64,000 nt of DNA from contig NZ_OCTS01000003.1 in assembly GCF_900232865.1 (NCBI RefSeq), positions 62,001-126,000 of the forward strand, read 5' to 3'. This document shows, piece after piece, positions 36,405-44,177 of the stretch. The notes beneath the pieces were generated by a model. It ran no database searches and was not told the DNA's origin. It saw only the letters and a list, made by a program, of their open reading frames with translations. The DNA comes from Corynebacterium dentalis (lineage in GTDB: Bacteria; Actinomycetota; Actinomycetes; Mycobacteriales; Mycobacteriaceae). Position 1 is the first letter of the stretch; each line of letters starts with the position of its first letter. The position numbers and the translations under genes are program-made.

Positions 36405-37501
36405 TGTGTTTCTTTGTGGCGTGCAATCACGTCGAGAAATAGCTGCCTGTTCTGGCGGCGCACTACCAATCGATGCGTGGTGCGCCTCGCTGGGTTCATT
36501 GTAGGCCAGTGGGTGGGCCAGGGGACAGAGACGGGTCCTTGTCCTCTCCAAGCGATCACCAGCGCGTCAATCGCCTCCATGTGCGCATTCGTCAACGGCC
36601 CCACGTGTTCGCCGAGCCATGCGCGATAGATCCGTCGCCTCACTGCGGCCAGCTCGGTGGCGATGGTTCGGCAATCCAGTGGTGCTGGTTGATCGTTTTT
36701 ATCCGACGCCAACCTCTCCCCTCCCCGCTGGTCCTCCATAGCCTGCAGCTGGTGGCGAGCGAGCTGATCCAGGGCGGTGGCGTCGTCCCGCAACAAACGC
36801 GAGGACACGGCGAGGTTGTCTACCACGGCCTCCCCGAGGATCGCCCGCATCTGCGGGAGCAATTTGGTGCGGATGCGGGAGCGAAGGTAATCGGCGGATT
36901 CGTTGTGCGGGTCCACCCAAAAGTCCAGCTCGGCGTGGTGGCAGGTGCGTTCGGTGTCTGCTCTCGTGGCGTGGAGTAAGGGTCTACCCACCCAGCCGGC
37001 ACCGGAGTGCACGGCGGGGTGTTCGGTGGTCAGGGCGTGCATGCCGGCCAGTGAATCGGTGCCGGAGCCGCGTGCCAGCGCAAGGAGAAAACCTTCCGCG
37101 TCATCGGAGGCGGTGTGAGCCACCAGCACGCCGCGCCCCTCGGCTACCTGCCCAAGCGCTTGATACCTGGCAGCCCGAGCAGGCCCTTCACCGGTTTCTG
37201 CAATGTTCACCGTCACCACGCGCGAGCGCGCTCCCAGAGTTTCAGCCTGCTGCGCGGCCCTAGCGGCCACGTGAGCGGAACCGACTTGCAGCTGGTGGTC
37301 AACCACTACGGCTTCCACGTCCAGCCCGGCGCGAATTGCCGCGTGCACCAAGGCCAAGGAATCCGCGCCACCGGATAAGCCCACCACCACGGATTGCGGA
37401 TTGCTACCTGTGAGCTGCTCGTGAATGCCGGGATGTTCGCGCTGCACCCACTCCAGCCAGCGCTGGGTGTGGGCGGCGGTGGAGATATGCGGGCGGCTCA
37501 T
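36401..37501 (-). CDS. tilS: tRNA(Ile)-lysidine synthetase
   Basis: Modifies the wobble cytidine of tRNA-Ile(CAU) to lysidine, essential for AUA decoding. The ATP-pyrophosphatase P-loop [18 protein letters not shown] (about 37-54) and VVDHQLQ are present, followed by [22 protein letters not shown] and the [11 protein letters not shown] region. 366 residues, with a weakly conserved C-terminal domain typical of short actinobacterial TilS. Start ATG 37501, 10 nt behind the dac stop. Confidence 0.94.
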   Translation of the reverse strand: MSRPHISTAAHTQRWLEWVQREHPGIHEQLTGSNPQSVVVGLSGGADSLALVHAAIRAGLDVEAVVVDHQLQVGSAHVAARAAQQAETLGARSRVVTVNIAETGEGPARAARYQALGQVAEGRGVLVAHTASDDAEGFLLALARGSGTDSLAGMHALTTEHPAVHSGAGWVGRPLLHATRADTERTCHHAELDFWVDPHNESADYLRSRIRTKLLPQMRAILGEAVVDNLAVSSRLLRDDATALDQLARHQLQAMEDQRGGERLASDKNDQPAPLDCRTIATELAAVRRRIYRAWLGEHVGPLTNAHMEAIDALVIAWRGQGPVSVPWPTHWPTMNPARRTTHRLVVRRQNRQLFLDVIARHKETQ

Positions 37502-37511
37502 GACCTAGCGT

Positions 37512-38912
37512 TTAGGCATCCCGCAGGGAGTTGGCCAGGCGGTCCAGGGCTGCCCTAGAGGCGTCTATGTTTTCGCCGGTGGCCAGGAACGCGAAGGTCA
37601 ACACGCGGCCGGACGTGGTGGTGATGGTCCCCGCCAGAGTATTGACGCCAGACAGTGTGCCCGTCTTCGCCCGTACCCAGCCAGCGGAATCTTCTGCGCC
37701 ACTTCCCGTGGCGTAGCGGTTGACCAAGGTGCCGTCCACCGCAGAGACCGGCAACTGCTCCAGCAGTGAGTGCAGATCGTGGTTGGAGAGCACCTGATCC
37801 AGGTGGTGCGCGCTGAGTCGGTTGGACGTGCTCATTCCGGAGTTGTCCTTGAGCACGGCCTTGTCTAGATCCACGCCGTGGTCTCGGAGCACAGCAAGGG
37901 TGGATTCGGTGGCGCCCGCGAACGTCCGCGGCGCGTCCTGAGATCCCGCCACCTCGCGCGCAATGGCCTCGGCCAGCAGGTTGTCCGAGTGCACCAGTGT
38001 GTCATGGATGCGGGTGTTCAACGGAGCCGATTCCACCCCGCCCAGCCAGGTCAGATCCTCAGGCAGAGAATCCTGGGCGTTGCCGTCCACGGATGCCGTC
38101 ATCGGGGTGGCGGCGGTGGCGTTTTCCACATCGATGGTCACGTCACTAAGGCCCAATTGGCCCGCGAGGACCCGGGCGGCGTCCTTGCCTGGCTCGGTAG
38201 AACGAGGCGAATAAGACTCGGTGGGGTTGATGCGACCAGCGTTCAGCATCACGGAATCCAGGTTGGTGACGTTGCCACCGGCGATGTCATCTGTATCCCA
38301 CGTGGAGTTGAACAGGTCGCCCTCGCGCACGGAGTTGTCCACCACGATGTGATCGATCTTCTGCCCCTTGATCTGCGGGCGGATCTTGTCCGTCAGTTCG
38401 CGGACACTGGTCGCATCGCTAAAAAATCCCTTGCCGGGTTCTGCGGACAGGGTGATATCTCCCTCGCCCACCAAGATCAGCTCCCCTGGACGGCGCTGGA
38501 CCACGTAAGTTTCCAGGCGCTCGTCGTCATCCAGCGCCAAGGTGGCCGCACCCGTGGTGACCACCTTGGTCACGCTGGCCGGGGTGCGCAGTTTGTCCTG
38601 GTCTTTTGCCCACAGCGTCTCCCCGGAGGCCAAATCCGTGACCTCAGCGGTCAGCTCACCGAGTGCTGGATCCTTCGCCGTACGGGCCACCGCGCTGTCC
38701 ACGTCCGGCAGCTCACCGGCCCCACCGGTGGAATCTTCCGGCGCTTCCAGCACCGGCTGCGCCGAGGTGTGCTCGCTGCGCGGTGCTGCCTGCACCTCGT
38801 AGCGGTTTGCCGCGTGCCAGAGCAGCCCAGCTGCCACCACGAGGGCAACCACCACGAGGAAAATCGTGACGGCTATCCACCAACGGGTGCGGGATGTCTT
38901 CTGACTACTCAC
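37512..38912 (-). CDS. D-alanyl-D-alanine carboxypeptidase (PBP4/DacB type)
   Basis: Penicillin-binding protein trimming or cleaving peptidoglycan stem peptides outside the membrane. 466 residues: one N-terminal membrane helix (WWIAVTIFLVVVALVVAAGLLWHA), a Ser/Pro linker, then the serine motif TPASVTKVVTTGA (SxxK), SGMSTSNRLS (SxN region) and the KTG box RAKTGTLSGVNTLAG. A large insertion between the first two motifs is typical of PBP4. M. tuberculosis Rv3627c is in the same place relative to tilS and ppa. Start GTG 38912, divergent from ppa. Confidence 0.93.
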   Translation of the reverse strand: MSSQKTSRTRWWIAVTIFLVVVALVVAAGLLWHAANRYEVQAAPRSEHTSAQPVLEAPEDSTGGAGELPDVDSAVARTAKDPALGELTAEVTDLASGETLWAKDQDKLRTPASVTKVVTTGAATLALDDDERLETYVVQRRPGELILVGEGDITLSAEPGKGFFSDATSVRELTDKIRPQIKGQKIDHIVVDNSVREGDLFNSTWDTDDIAGGNVTNLDSVMLNAGRINPTESYSPRSTEPGKDAARVLAGQLGLSDVTIDVENATAATPMTASVDGNAQDSLPEDLTWLGGVESAPLNTRIHDTLVHSDNLLAEAIAREVAGSQDAPRTFAGATESTLAVLRDHGVDLDKAVLKDNSGMSTSNRLSAHHLDQVLSNHDLHSLLEQLPVSAVDGTLVNRYATGSGAEDSAGWVRAKTGTLSGVNTLAGTITTTSGRVLTFAFLATGENIDASRAALDRLANSLRDA

Positions 38913-39025
38913 AACAAGCCACTCTAGCGTTGCCTCCTTATCTACAGGTGCAAGGGAGACACGATAAGATAGGCGCGTTGTTTAATTAATTCACTACGAG
39001 TATCGCGAAGGGTGGCGCTTTAACC

Positions 39026-39508
39026 ATGAGCTCCAACAGCATCGAAGTAACCATCGAAATCCCCAAGGGCTCCCGCAATAAGTACGAGGTTGACCACGAG
39101 ACCGGCAAGGTCTACCTGGACCGTTACCTGTTCACCCCGATGGCTTACCCAGCTGACTACGGTTTCATCGACCACACCCTGGGCGAAGACGGCGATCCTT
39201 TGGACGCGCTGGTCATCATGCCTGAATCCGTGTTCCCCGGCGTGATCGTCAATGCGCGCCCAGTTGGCGTGTTCAAGATGACCGACGAGGCCGGCGGCGA
39301 TGACAAGCTGCTGTGTGTCATCGACGACGTCCGCTTCGAGAGCTACCAGGACATCGAGGACATCGATCAGTTCACCCGCAACGAAATCGAGCACTTCTTC
39401 GTCCACTACAAGGATCTGGAGCCAAACAAGGAAGTTTCCGGCTCTGGCTGGGGCAACAAGGCCGAAGCGCAGAAGATCCTCGACGAGGCTATCGCCCGCT
39501 ACAAGTAG
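39026..39508 (+). CDS. ppa: Inorganic pyrophosphatase
   Basis: Hydrolyses pyrophosphate, pulling biosynthetic reactions forward. 160 residues of family I with [22 protein letters not shown], the metal-binding signature DGDPLDALV and the late HYKDLEPNK segment. Start ATG 39026. A weakly AT-rich promoter region (38965-38995) lies upstream, shared with the divergent carboxypeptidase. Confidence 0.97.
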   Translation: MSSNSIEVTIEIPKGSRNKYEVDHETGKVYLDRYLFTPMAYPADYGFIDHTLGEDGDPLDALVIMPESVFPGVIVNARPVGVFKMTDEAGGDDKLLCVIDDVRFESYQDIEDIDQFTRNEIEHFFVHYKDLEPNKEVSGSGWGNKAEAQKILDEAIARYK

Positions 39509-39530
39509 GCCCTCGCCTGTAGGTTTTTAC

Positions 39531-41108
39531 CTACTCCCCTGCCGCCCGATATCCGCGCCGCAGATCCTCGACAATCACCGGGTGATCCAGCGTGTTGGGC
39601 GGCATTTCTATGAGCGGATTATCTGGGGGAAAGATCTCCGCAGCGCGTAGTGTCTCCGCGTTGAGATAGCGCAGTTCAGGTGCCGTGTTCGACACCTGCA
39701 ACTGTGTGTTGGCGGGCGCGCACATGTTAAAGCCCCAGTCGCCAAAAGTAGGCACCTGTACGTGGTACGGGACCACGTCCGCGCAGCCCGCCGCAGACAG
39801 CGTGGAGCGCACGCGATTGAACACGTCCGGCGTGGTGAACGCACTGCCGGACTGCACCACCATCCGCCCTTCTGGCCGGAGCATTTTGTGCAGCAGCCCG
39901 TAGAACTCCTCGGAATAGAGCCGAGCCATCGTGTCATTATCTGGGTCGGAGAGATCCACGAGTATGGCGTCGAACGGCTGCACACCTCCACCACCAGCGC
40001 GCGCCCACGTGAACGCATCCTCGGTGATCACGTGCACGCGAGGGTCCTCAAGGGAACCGCGATTGTCCTCGCGCAGGACGGTGTTGGCCACCCGGATCAT
40101 CTCCGGATCCAGCTCCACCTGCTGGATGTCCGTGATGTGATCCATGCGCAGTAACTCGCGAGCGGCGAGGCCATCACCGCCGCCGATGATCAGTACGCGC
40201 TGGGTGCTGGGCGTGATGGCGGGATATACCAAGGATTCGGTGTAGCGGTACTCGTCGCGCGTGGAATATTGCAGCCCACCGTTCAAGAACAGGCGGCGAT
40301 CCTTGCCGACCTTGGTCACCACGATGTCTTGGTACTGCGTTTGCTGTGAGTAGATGATCGGGTCTTCGAATAGGCGTTGGCGGGCTGTCGCCACCACGCC
40401 GTCGGAGCGGACGATCAGCACGGACAGGCCCACGATGGCAACGACGATCACCGTTGCCACCAGCACCAAATGTGTGCGTTTGACCGACCATCGCAGCACC
40501 AAGCCTGCCACGGCAAGGGCGGCCACCAGGTTCAACAAGCCAGCCGCGGCTGTGCCCTGGAGCAGTCCGAGCGTGGGGAGCAAGAAGAATGGCCACGCCA
40601 GGCCGCCCAGCAGCGCGCCCACGTAATCGGCCACGTTCAGGGTCGCGAGAATGGAGCCCGATTCGTTGGCGTCCACCATCCGGCCGCGCTGGAACATCGT
40701 CATCAGCAAGGGAAGCTCCGCGCCCACCAGCGCGCCGATGAGCAAGGTCGCCAGCACCAGCAGAATCAAGCTCTGCCCGGTGACGGCGAATGCCAGGTAG
40801 AGGATCGTGGCGCTGAGCCCTCCGACCACGCCGAGGATGGCTTCCACCCACAGGAAGGCGGTTTCCGCCCATTTCAGCAGCGGCTTGGCGCACAGCGCGC
40901 CCAGGCCGAGCGCGGCCACGTAGCCCGCCACGATCAGGCTCGTTTCTACAATTCCACCGCCGTTGAGGCTAGTGGAGAGCGAGATCAACGCCAGCTCGTA
41001 GACCAACCCGGAAGCCGCACACGCGGCCACGGAGAGCAACAGGAAGAACCGCCGCGGGCCGGGCACCAATCCCCGATCTGTGGCGGGCTTGGGCTTTATG
41101 TCAGGCAT
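39531..41108 (-). CDS. Membrane-embedded spermidine-synthase-like protein
   Basis: 525 residues: seven or so N-terminal membrane helices (about 15-225) joined to a C-terminal spermidine synthase domain. The domain has the nucleotide-binding glycine loop LIIGGGDGLAARELL, the acidic VELDPEMI and the catalytic region DAILVDLSDPDNDTMARLYSEEF. Aminopropyltransferase activity is plausible but the membrane fusion forms (as in Rv2601 relatives) are not biochemically assigned. It overlaps the DUF350 gene by 13 nt and closes a five-gene minus-strand island. Start ATG 41108. Confidence 0.88.
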   Translation of the reverse strand: MPDIKPKPATDRGLVPGPRRFFLLLSVAACAASGLVYELALISLSTSLNGGGIVETSLIVAGYVAALGLGALCAKPLLKWAETAFLWVEAILGVVGGLSATILYLAFAVTGQSLILLVLATLLIGALVGAELPLLMTMFQRGRMVDANESGSILATLNVADYVGALLGGLAWPFFLLPTLGLLQGTAAAGLLNLVAALAVAGLVLRWSVKRTHLVLVATVIVVAIVGLSVLIVRSDGVVATARQRLFEDPIIYSQQTQYQDIVVTKVGKDRRLFLNGGLQYSTRDEYRYTESLVYPAITPSTQRVLIIGGGDGLAARELLRMDHITDIQQVELDPEMIRVANTVLREDNRGSLEDPRVHVITEDAFTWARAGGGGVQPFDAILVDLSDPDNDTMARLYSEEFYGLLHKMLRPEGRMVVQSGSAFTTPDVFNRVRSTLSAAGCADVVPYHVQVPTFGDWGFNMCAPANTQLQVSNTAPELRYLNAETLRAAEIFPPDNPLIEMPPNTLDHPVIVEDLRRGYRAAGE

Positions 41109-41542
41109 ACGGCGTTAACCGCGCCCACGACCACCAGCAGCACGCCGAGAACCAGCGTGGAGCTGCGCAGCTTACGGTCTTCGACCAAGTTGCGGAAGCG
41201 CCCAGGGATGGCGATTTCCACCGCCACCATCACGAAAGTCTGCAGCGCCAGGCCTAACAGGGAGTACACGGCGACGTGCAGAATGCCATCGGCCAAGTTC
41301 GGCTCAGTGGTAGCTATGGCGGCAATCAGCACCATGCCAATCGCGATCAGCTGGCTTCCTGCCATCACCGCGGCATTCGGCAGGTGGTGGACAAAGACTT
41401 GATCGCGCAGCCTGCCGGGGGTCAGAAGGTCTTGGACGAAGAAGGACAGCGCCAGCACGATCAGCGCGATGGCGAAGTAGACCACCGAGGCGAGGATGCC
41501 CTCTGCGAGGGGGTAGTCCGCGGCGAGAATGTACTCGTTCAT
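41096..41542 (-). CDS. DUF350 membrane protein
   Basis: 148 residues with four membrane helices (LASVVYFAIALIVLALSFFV, AAVMAGSQLIAIGMVLIAAIA, ILHVAVYSLLGLALQTFVMVAVEI, STLVLGVLLVVVGAVNAVCL). DUF350 (YjfL-type) proteins often occur beside SpeE-like, DUF4178 and glutathionylspermidine-synthase-like genes. The start ATG 41542 is 45 nt after the DUF4247 stop; the end overlaps the SpeE-like start. Function unknown. Confidence 0.87.
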   Translation of the reverse strand: MNEYILAADYPLAEGILASVVYFAIALIVLALSFFVQDLLTPGRLRDQVFVHHLPNAAVMAGSQLIAIGMVLIAAIATTEPNLADGILHVAVYSLLGLALQTFVMVAVEIAIPGRFRNLVEDRKLRSSTLVLGVLLVVVGAVNAVCLT

Positions 41543-41587
41543 TGTGTTTACCCTGTTCTTGTTTGTTGTCTTGGCCGTGTGTGGGGA

Positions 41588-42001
41588 CTATTTGCTGCCG
41601 AAGAAGCTGCCGCCGGTTCCTCCGGACGAGTTCGAGGGAGAACCAGGCGAGAAGCCCGTGCCCAGGAAGATGAAGTGTCCGTTGTTCAGGCGGCGCAGGT
41701 CTTCAATTCGGAGGGTGCATGAGCCGGAGCTCTGGGAGATGGTGACCATCTCGCGGGAATAGCGCAGGTAGTAGCTCCCGCGGTCTTCCTTACTGGCTTC
41801 CGGGCGGGTCTGAGCGCGCAGTTCTTCATAGGCAGCCTTCGCGTCCGTGCAAGTGTATTGGCTGTCTGAAACGTAGGTGAAGGTCTCTGAGTCCTGCAGG
41901 TGGGTGCGCACCGAATCCTTGGTGTTAAATCCCGCGAGCATCACCACGAGGCCGACGACGATCAGCAGCGCGCCCACGCCCACTTTCATCTTCCAGCTCA
42001 T
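41588..42001 (-). CDS. DUF4247 membrane-anchored protein
   Basis: 137 residues: one N-terminal membrane helix (VGALLIVVGLVVMLAGFN), an extracytoplasmic domain with three cysteines (QYTCTDAKAAYEEL, GSCTLRIEDL) and the SQTRPEASKEDRGSYYLRY stretch, and a Gly/Ser tail ending GGSFFGSK. This Gly/Ser tail is typical of DUF4247. Its ATG overlaps the DUF2617 stop (ATGA). No function is known; the family recurs with DUF350 and SpeE-like genes. Confidence 0.82.
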   Translation of the reverse strand: MSWKMKVGVGALLIVVGLVVMLAGFNTKDSVRTHLQDSETFTYVSDSQYTCTDAKAAYEELRAQTRPEASKEDRGSYYLRYSREMVTISQSSGSCTLRIEDLRRLNNGHFIFLGTGFSPGSPSNSSGGTGGSFFGSK

Positions 42002-42543
42002 GCCTGCACCTCCGTTGTTAGCTCTGACTCACTTTCCACCACCGTGAGTTCCGCGGGATAGAAGTGCCACGTTTTCCATCGCGCTGTACCGCCTTCTACC
42101 TCTCCCCACAGCGCCGTGAGGTGGTGGTTTCCTTCCCCGGGAAACTTCCCGACCAGCCAGGATTCAGCCTCAGCGGCCTGCAGAATCGTCTCTGCTCGCT
42201 CGGCAAATTCTTCTGTCCCCAGCTGCACTGTCCGCGCACGTAGGCGGTAGTTTCCTGTTACCCATCGTTGATTCTTTTCGACGCCATCACCCAGCGCCAT
42301 CCCACCTTCCATCGCGTGGCAGCTGATCTCTTCGCGAAGGTGCGCGGAGGGTTGTCCGCCGTCGAGCAGGGTGGCGTCGACAACATGGGAGGCTCCCAGG
42401 ATGCCAAGGTCGAGCCGAAAGCACGCGCCGGAACCCTGCAGCGTCGTGCCGACCAGCACGGTGGGCGCGGGTCCATCCAAGCGCACGCCGAGGGATGCGG
42501 CACTGATGTCCTGCGGGGCGACTGCAAGCTGCGTAGTGCTCAT
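41998..42543 (-). CDS. DUF2617 family protein
   Basis: 181-residue soluble protein without signal or membrane helix. It contains SLGVRLDGPAPTVLVG, a His/Glu-bearing LREEISCHA region, and GEGNHHLTALWGEVEGGTARWKTWHFYPAELTVVESES near the C-terminus, the pattern of actinobacterial DUF2617. Starts at ATG 42543, 4 nt after the DUF4178 stop, and overlaps DUF4247. Role unknown; cotranscription with four island genes suggests a shared process at the membrane. Confidence 0.82.
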   Translation of the reverse strand: MSTTQLAVAPQDISAASLGVRLDGPAPTVLVGTTLQGSGACFRLDLGILGASHVVDATLLDGGQPSAHLREEISCHAMEGGMALGDGVEKNQRWVTGNYRLRARTVQLGTEEFAERAETILQAAEAESWLVGKFPGEGNHHLTALWGEVEGGTARWKTWHFYPAELTVVESESELTTEVQA

Positions 42544-42547
42544 GGGC

Positions 42548-43171
42548 TTACTGTTCTGGCGCGGGATAGACAGTCAGCTCGCCTGGGTAGATGACGTGGC
42601 CGAGGGAGATTTCCCAGGGAGCATCGCCAAACTTTTCGTAACTGAGGCGGCGAGGATCATCTGCGCCGGCGACTTCGTAGTCGACATAGCGCATGTCGCC
42701 GGAGGCATCTAGGCCGGTGGTTCCCGTGGAGCGGTAGTGAGCAGGGCCGCGTTCGGATTCCCGAAACCGCACGCCGTTGACCTCGGTTTCCGACGGTGGT
42801 TCTTGCTCTGTGGAGGATGGTCCCTTTTCCCAGAGGATTAGCTCTAGGGTCCCTTCGTCTACTTCTACGGAGAAGTAGCGGGAGCCGTTGCCGCCGTCGA
42901 CCATGTGTTCGTGCCAGACGTAGGGGCCTTGGTTTATCTCGAGGGAACCGCGGACCACGTAGTCCGTTTGCCCATGCCTGATGATCGCGCCGGGGGCGAT
43001 GTTCTTCGGGCTGAACCTACTTGCCCCATCCACCTCTGCGAAGGGGTCTTTGGGCGTGCGAGCCTGAGCGTTCCTGCCACGCTCTTCATTGCGCTTGTTC
43101 AGCCCCTGCATGATGAAAAGAATTCCACCCAGTACCACTAGGATGCCGACGATTACCCACAGCCAATTCAT
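42548..43171 (-). CDS. DUF4178 membrane-anchored protein
   Basis: 207 residues: one N-terminal helix (WLWVIVGILVVLGGILFIM), a basic linker and a DUF4178 beta-rich domain (IAPGAIIRHGQTDYVVRGSLEINQGPYVWHEHMVDGGNGSRYFSVEVDEG). The ATG at 43171 is preceded by GGAG at short spacing; a longer in-frame stretch upstream lacks a start with support. First gene of the DUF4178-DUF2617-DUF4247-DUF350-SpeE island. Function unknown. Confidence 0.83.
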   Translation of the reverse strand: MNWLWVIVGILVVLGGILFIMQGLNKRNEERGRNAQARTPKDPFAEVDGASRFSPKNIAPGAIIRHGQTDYVVRGSLEINQGPYVWHEHMVDGGNGSRYFSVEVDEGTLELILWEKGPSSTEQEPPSETEVNGVRFRESERGPAHYRSTGTTGLDASGDMRYVDYEVAGADDPRRLSYEKFGDAPWEISLGHVIYPGELTVYPAPEQ

Positions 43172-43262
43172 GTCTCCGACCCTAGTTGATGGGCGAGACA
43201 GTGGCAGTAGGTGCGAGTAAGGCGGGTGACCAACGCACCTCATTTGCCTATGGTGGGTAGGC

Positions 43263-43577
43263 ATGAGCGATTTTGAAACAGTACAGCCCAACGAAGTCCC
43301 CGAAGGCGCACAGCTTGTCGACGTGCGTGAAGCCGATGAGTTTGAGGAATGGCACGCCAAGGGCGCGACCAACCTCCCCCTCTCCGAGCTCCAGGCCCGC
43401 TACGGCGAGCTGGATCTGAATGAGGATATCTACGTCATCTGCCTGTCCGGTGGTCGATCGGCTCGTGCCGCGCAGTGGCTGGAGACCAACGGCATCGATT
43501 CCATCAACGTGGCCAACGGCACCTCCGGTTGGCGCGATTCCGGCCTGCCTATCGTGCGCGCCGACGATAACGCCTAG
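43263..43577 (+). CDS. Rhodanese-domain protein
   Basis: Single-domain rhodanese of 104 residues. The signature start AQLVDVREADEFEEWHAKGATNLPL and the active-site loop YVICLSGGRSARAAQWLE, with the persulfide-forming Cys, are clear. Probably a sulfur-transfer or redox-linked enzyme; the partner is unknown. It is divergent from the DUF4178 gene and closed by a strong terminator. Confidence 0.92.
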   Translation: MSDFETVQPNEVPEGAQLVDVREADEFEEWHAKGATNLPLSELQARYGELDLNEDIYVICLSGGRSARAAQWLETNGIDSINVANGTSGWRDSGLPIVRADDNA

Positions 43578-43595
43578 AACTCCTCAACCCCACGT

Positions 43596-43625
43596 CGCGC
43601 GAGCCTCTCGGCTCGCGCGTTTCTT
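43596..43625 (+). terminator. Rho-independent terminator after the rhodanese gene
   Basis: CGCGCGAGCC (43596-43605) and GGCTCGCGCG (43610-43619) form a perfect 10-bp stem with a TCTC loop, followed by TTTCTT. Confidence 0.88.
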
Positions 43626-43664
43626 CCGATGCATACACGAATAGTTGGAAGCACCCACAGTTAG

Positions 43665-43693
43665 ACAAGTCCCATATTGGGGATTACTCTTGT
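43665..43693. promoter_or_regulatory. Dyad before the MarR gene (possible autoregulatory operator)
   Basis: ACAAG (43665-43669) and CTTGT (43689-43693) bracket TCCCATATTGGGGA, itself an imperfect inverted repeat. The dyad ends 4 nt before the MarR ATG and overlaps the likely -10 (CATATT), as expected for a MarR-type operator. The regulator binding it is not shown. Confidence 0.4.
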
Positions 43694-43697
43694 AAAC

Positions 43698-44177
43698 ATG
43701 CAAGAATCCCTACCGCTCCCCGCAGACCTCCTCAGCTCCCCATCTTTCCAACTGGAAAGACTCCGCAGGCGCACTCGCGAGTTCGTCGAGACCGCCCTTG
43801 TGGAGCAAGGATTCAACCTGCGGGAGTACTGGGTTCTCACCTGCCTCGCGGATGGCGATGCCGCCTCCCAGGCCACCCTCGGTGAAATCCTGGGCGTGGA
43901 CCGCTCCGATATGGTGCGCCTTGTCGATTCCCTCGAGGATCGCCAGCTGGCCAAGCGCGTCAAGGATCCCAATGATCGTCGTCGCCAGATTATCTCCATC
44001 ACCAAAAAGGGCACCAAGGCGTACACCAACCTTCGTCCCCTAGTGACGGTCGCCGAGGACAAAGCGCTGGATGAATCCACCTCCAAGCAGCTCAAGCACC
44101 TGCGCAAGCTGGCCAAGCAGATCATCGCGGCCGATAACCCAGAGACCCTCCCCGACGGACAGAAGGGGAAGGAATAA
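43698..44177 (+). CDS. MarR-family transcriptional regulator
   Basis: 159 residues with a winged-helix core (about 50-115): ATLGEILGVDRSDMVRLVDSLEDRQLAKRVKDPNDRRRQIISITKKG, containing the conserved wing D-P-x-D-R-R. The ATG at 43698 is chosen over a TTG seven codons upstream because it matches the usual N-terminal length; no Shine-Dalgarno is evident, and the transcript may be leaderless. The stop TAA is directly followed by the GTG of the Pls-like gene (TAAGTG), so the two are one operon and the regulator probably controls the NRPS-like enzyme. Confidence 0.9.
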   Translation: MQESLPLPADLLSSPSFQLERLRRRTREFVETALVEQGFNLREYWVLTCLADGDAASQATLGEILGVDRSDMVRLVDSLEDRQLAKRVKDPNDRRRQIISITKKGTKAYTNLRPLVTVAEDKALDESTSKQLKHLRKLAKQIIAADNPETLPDGQKGKE

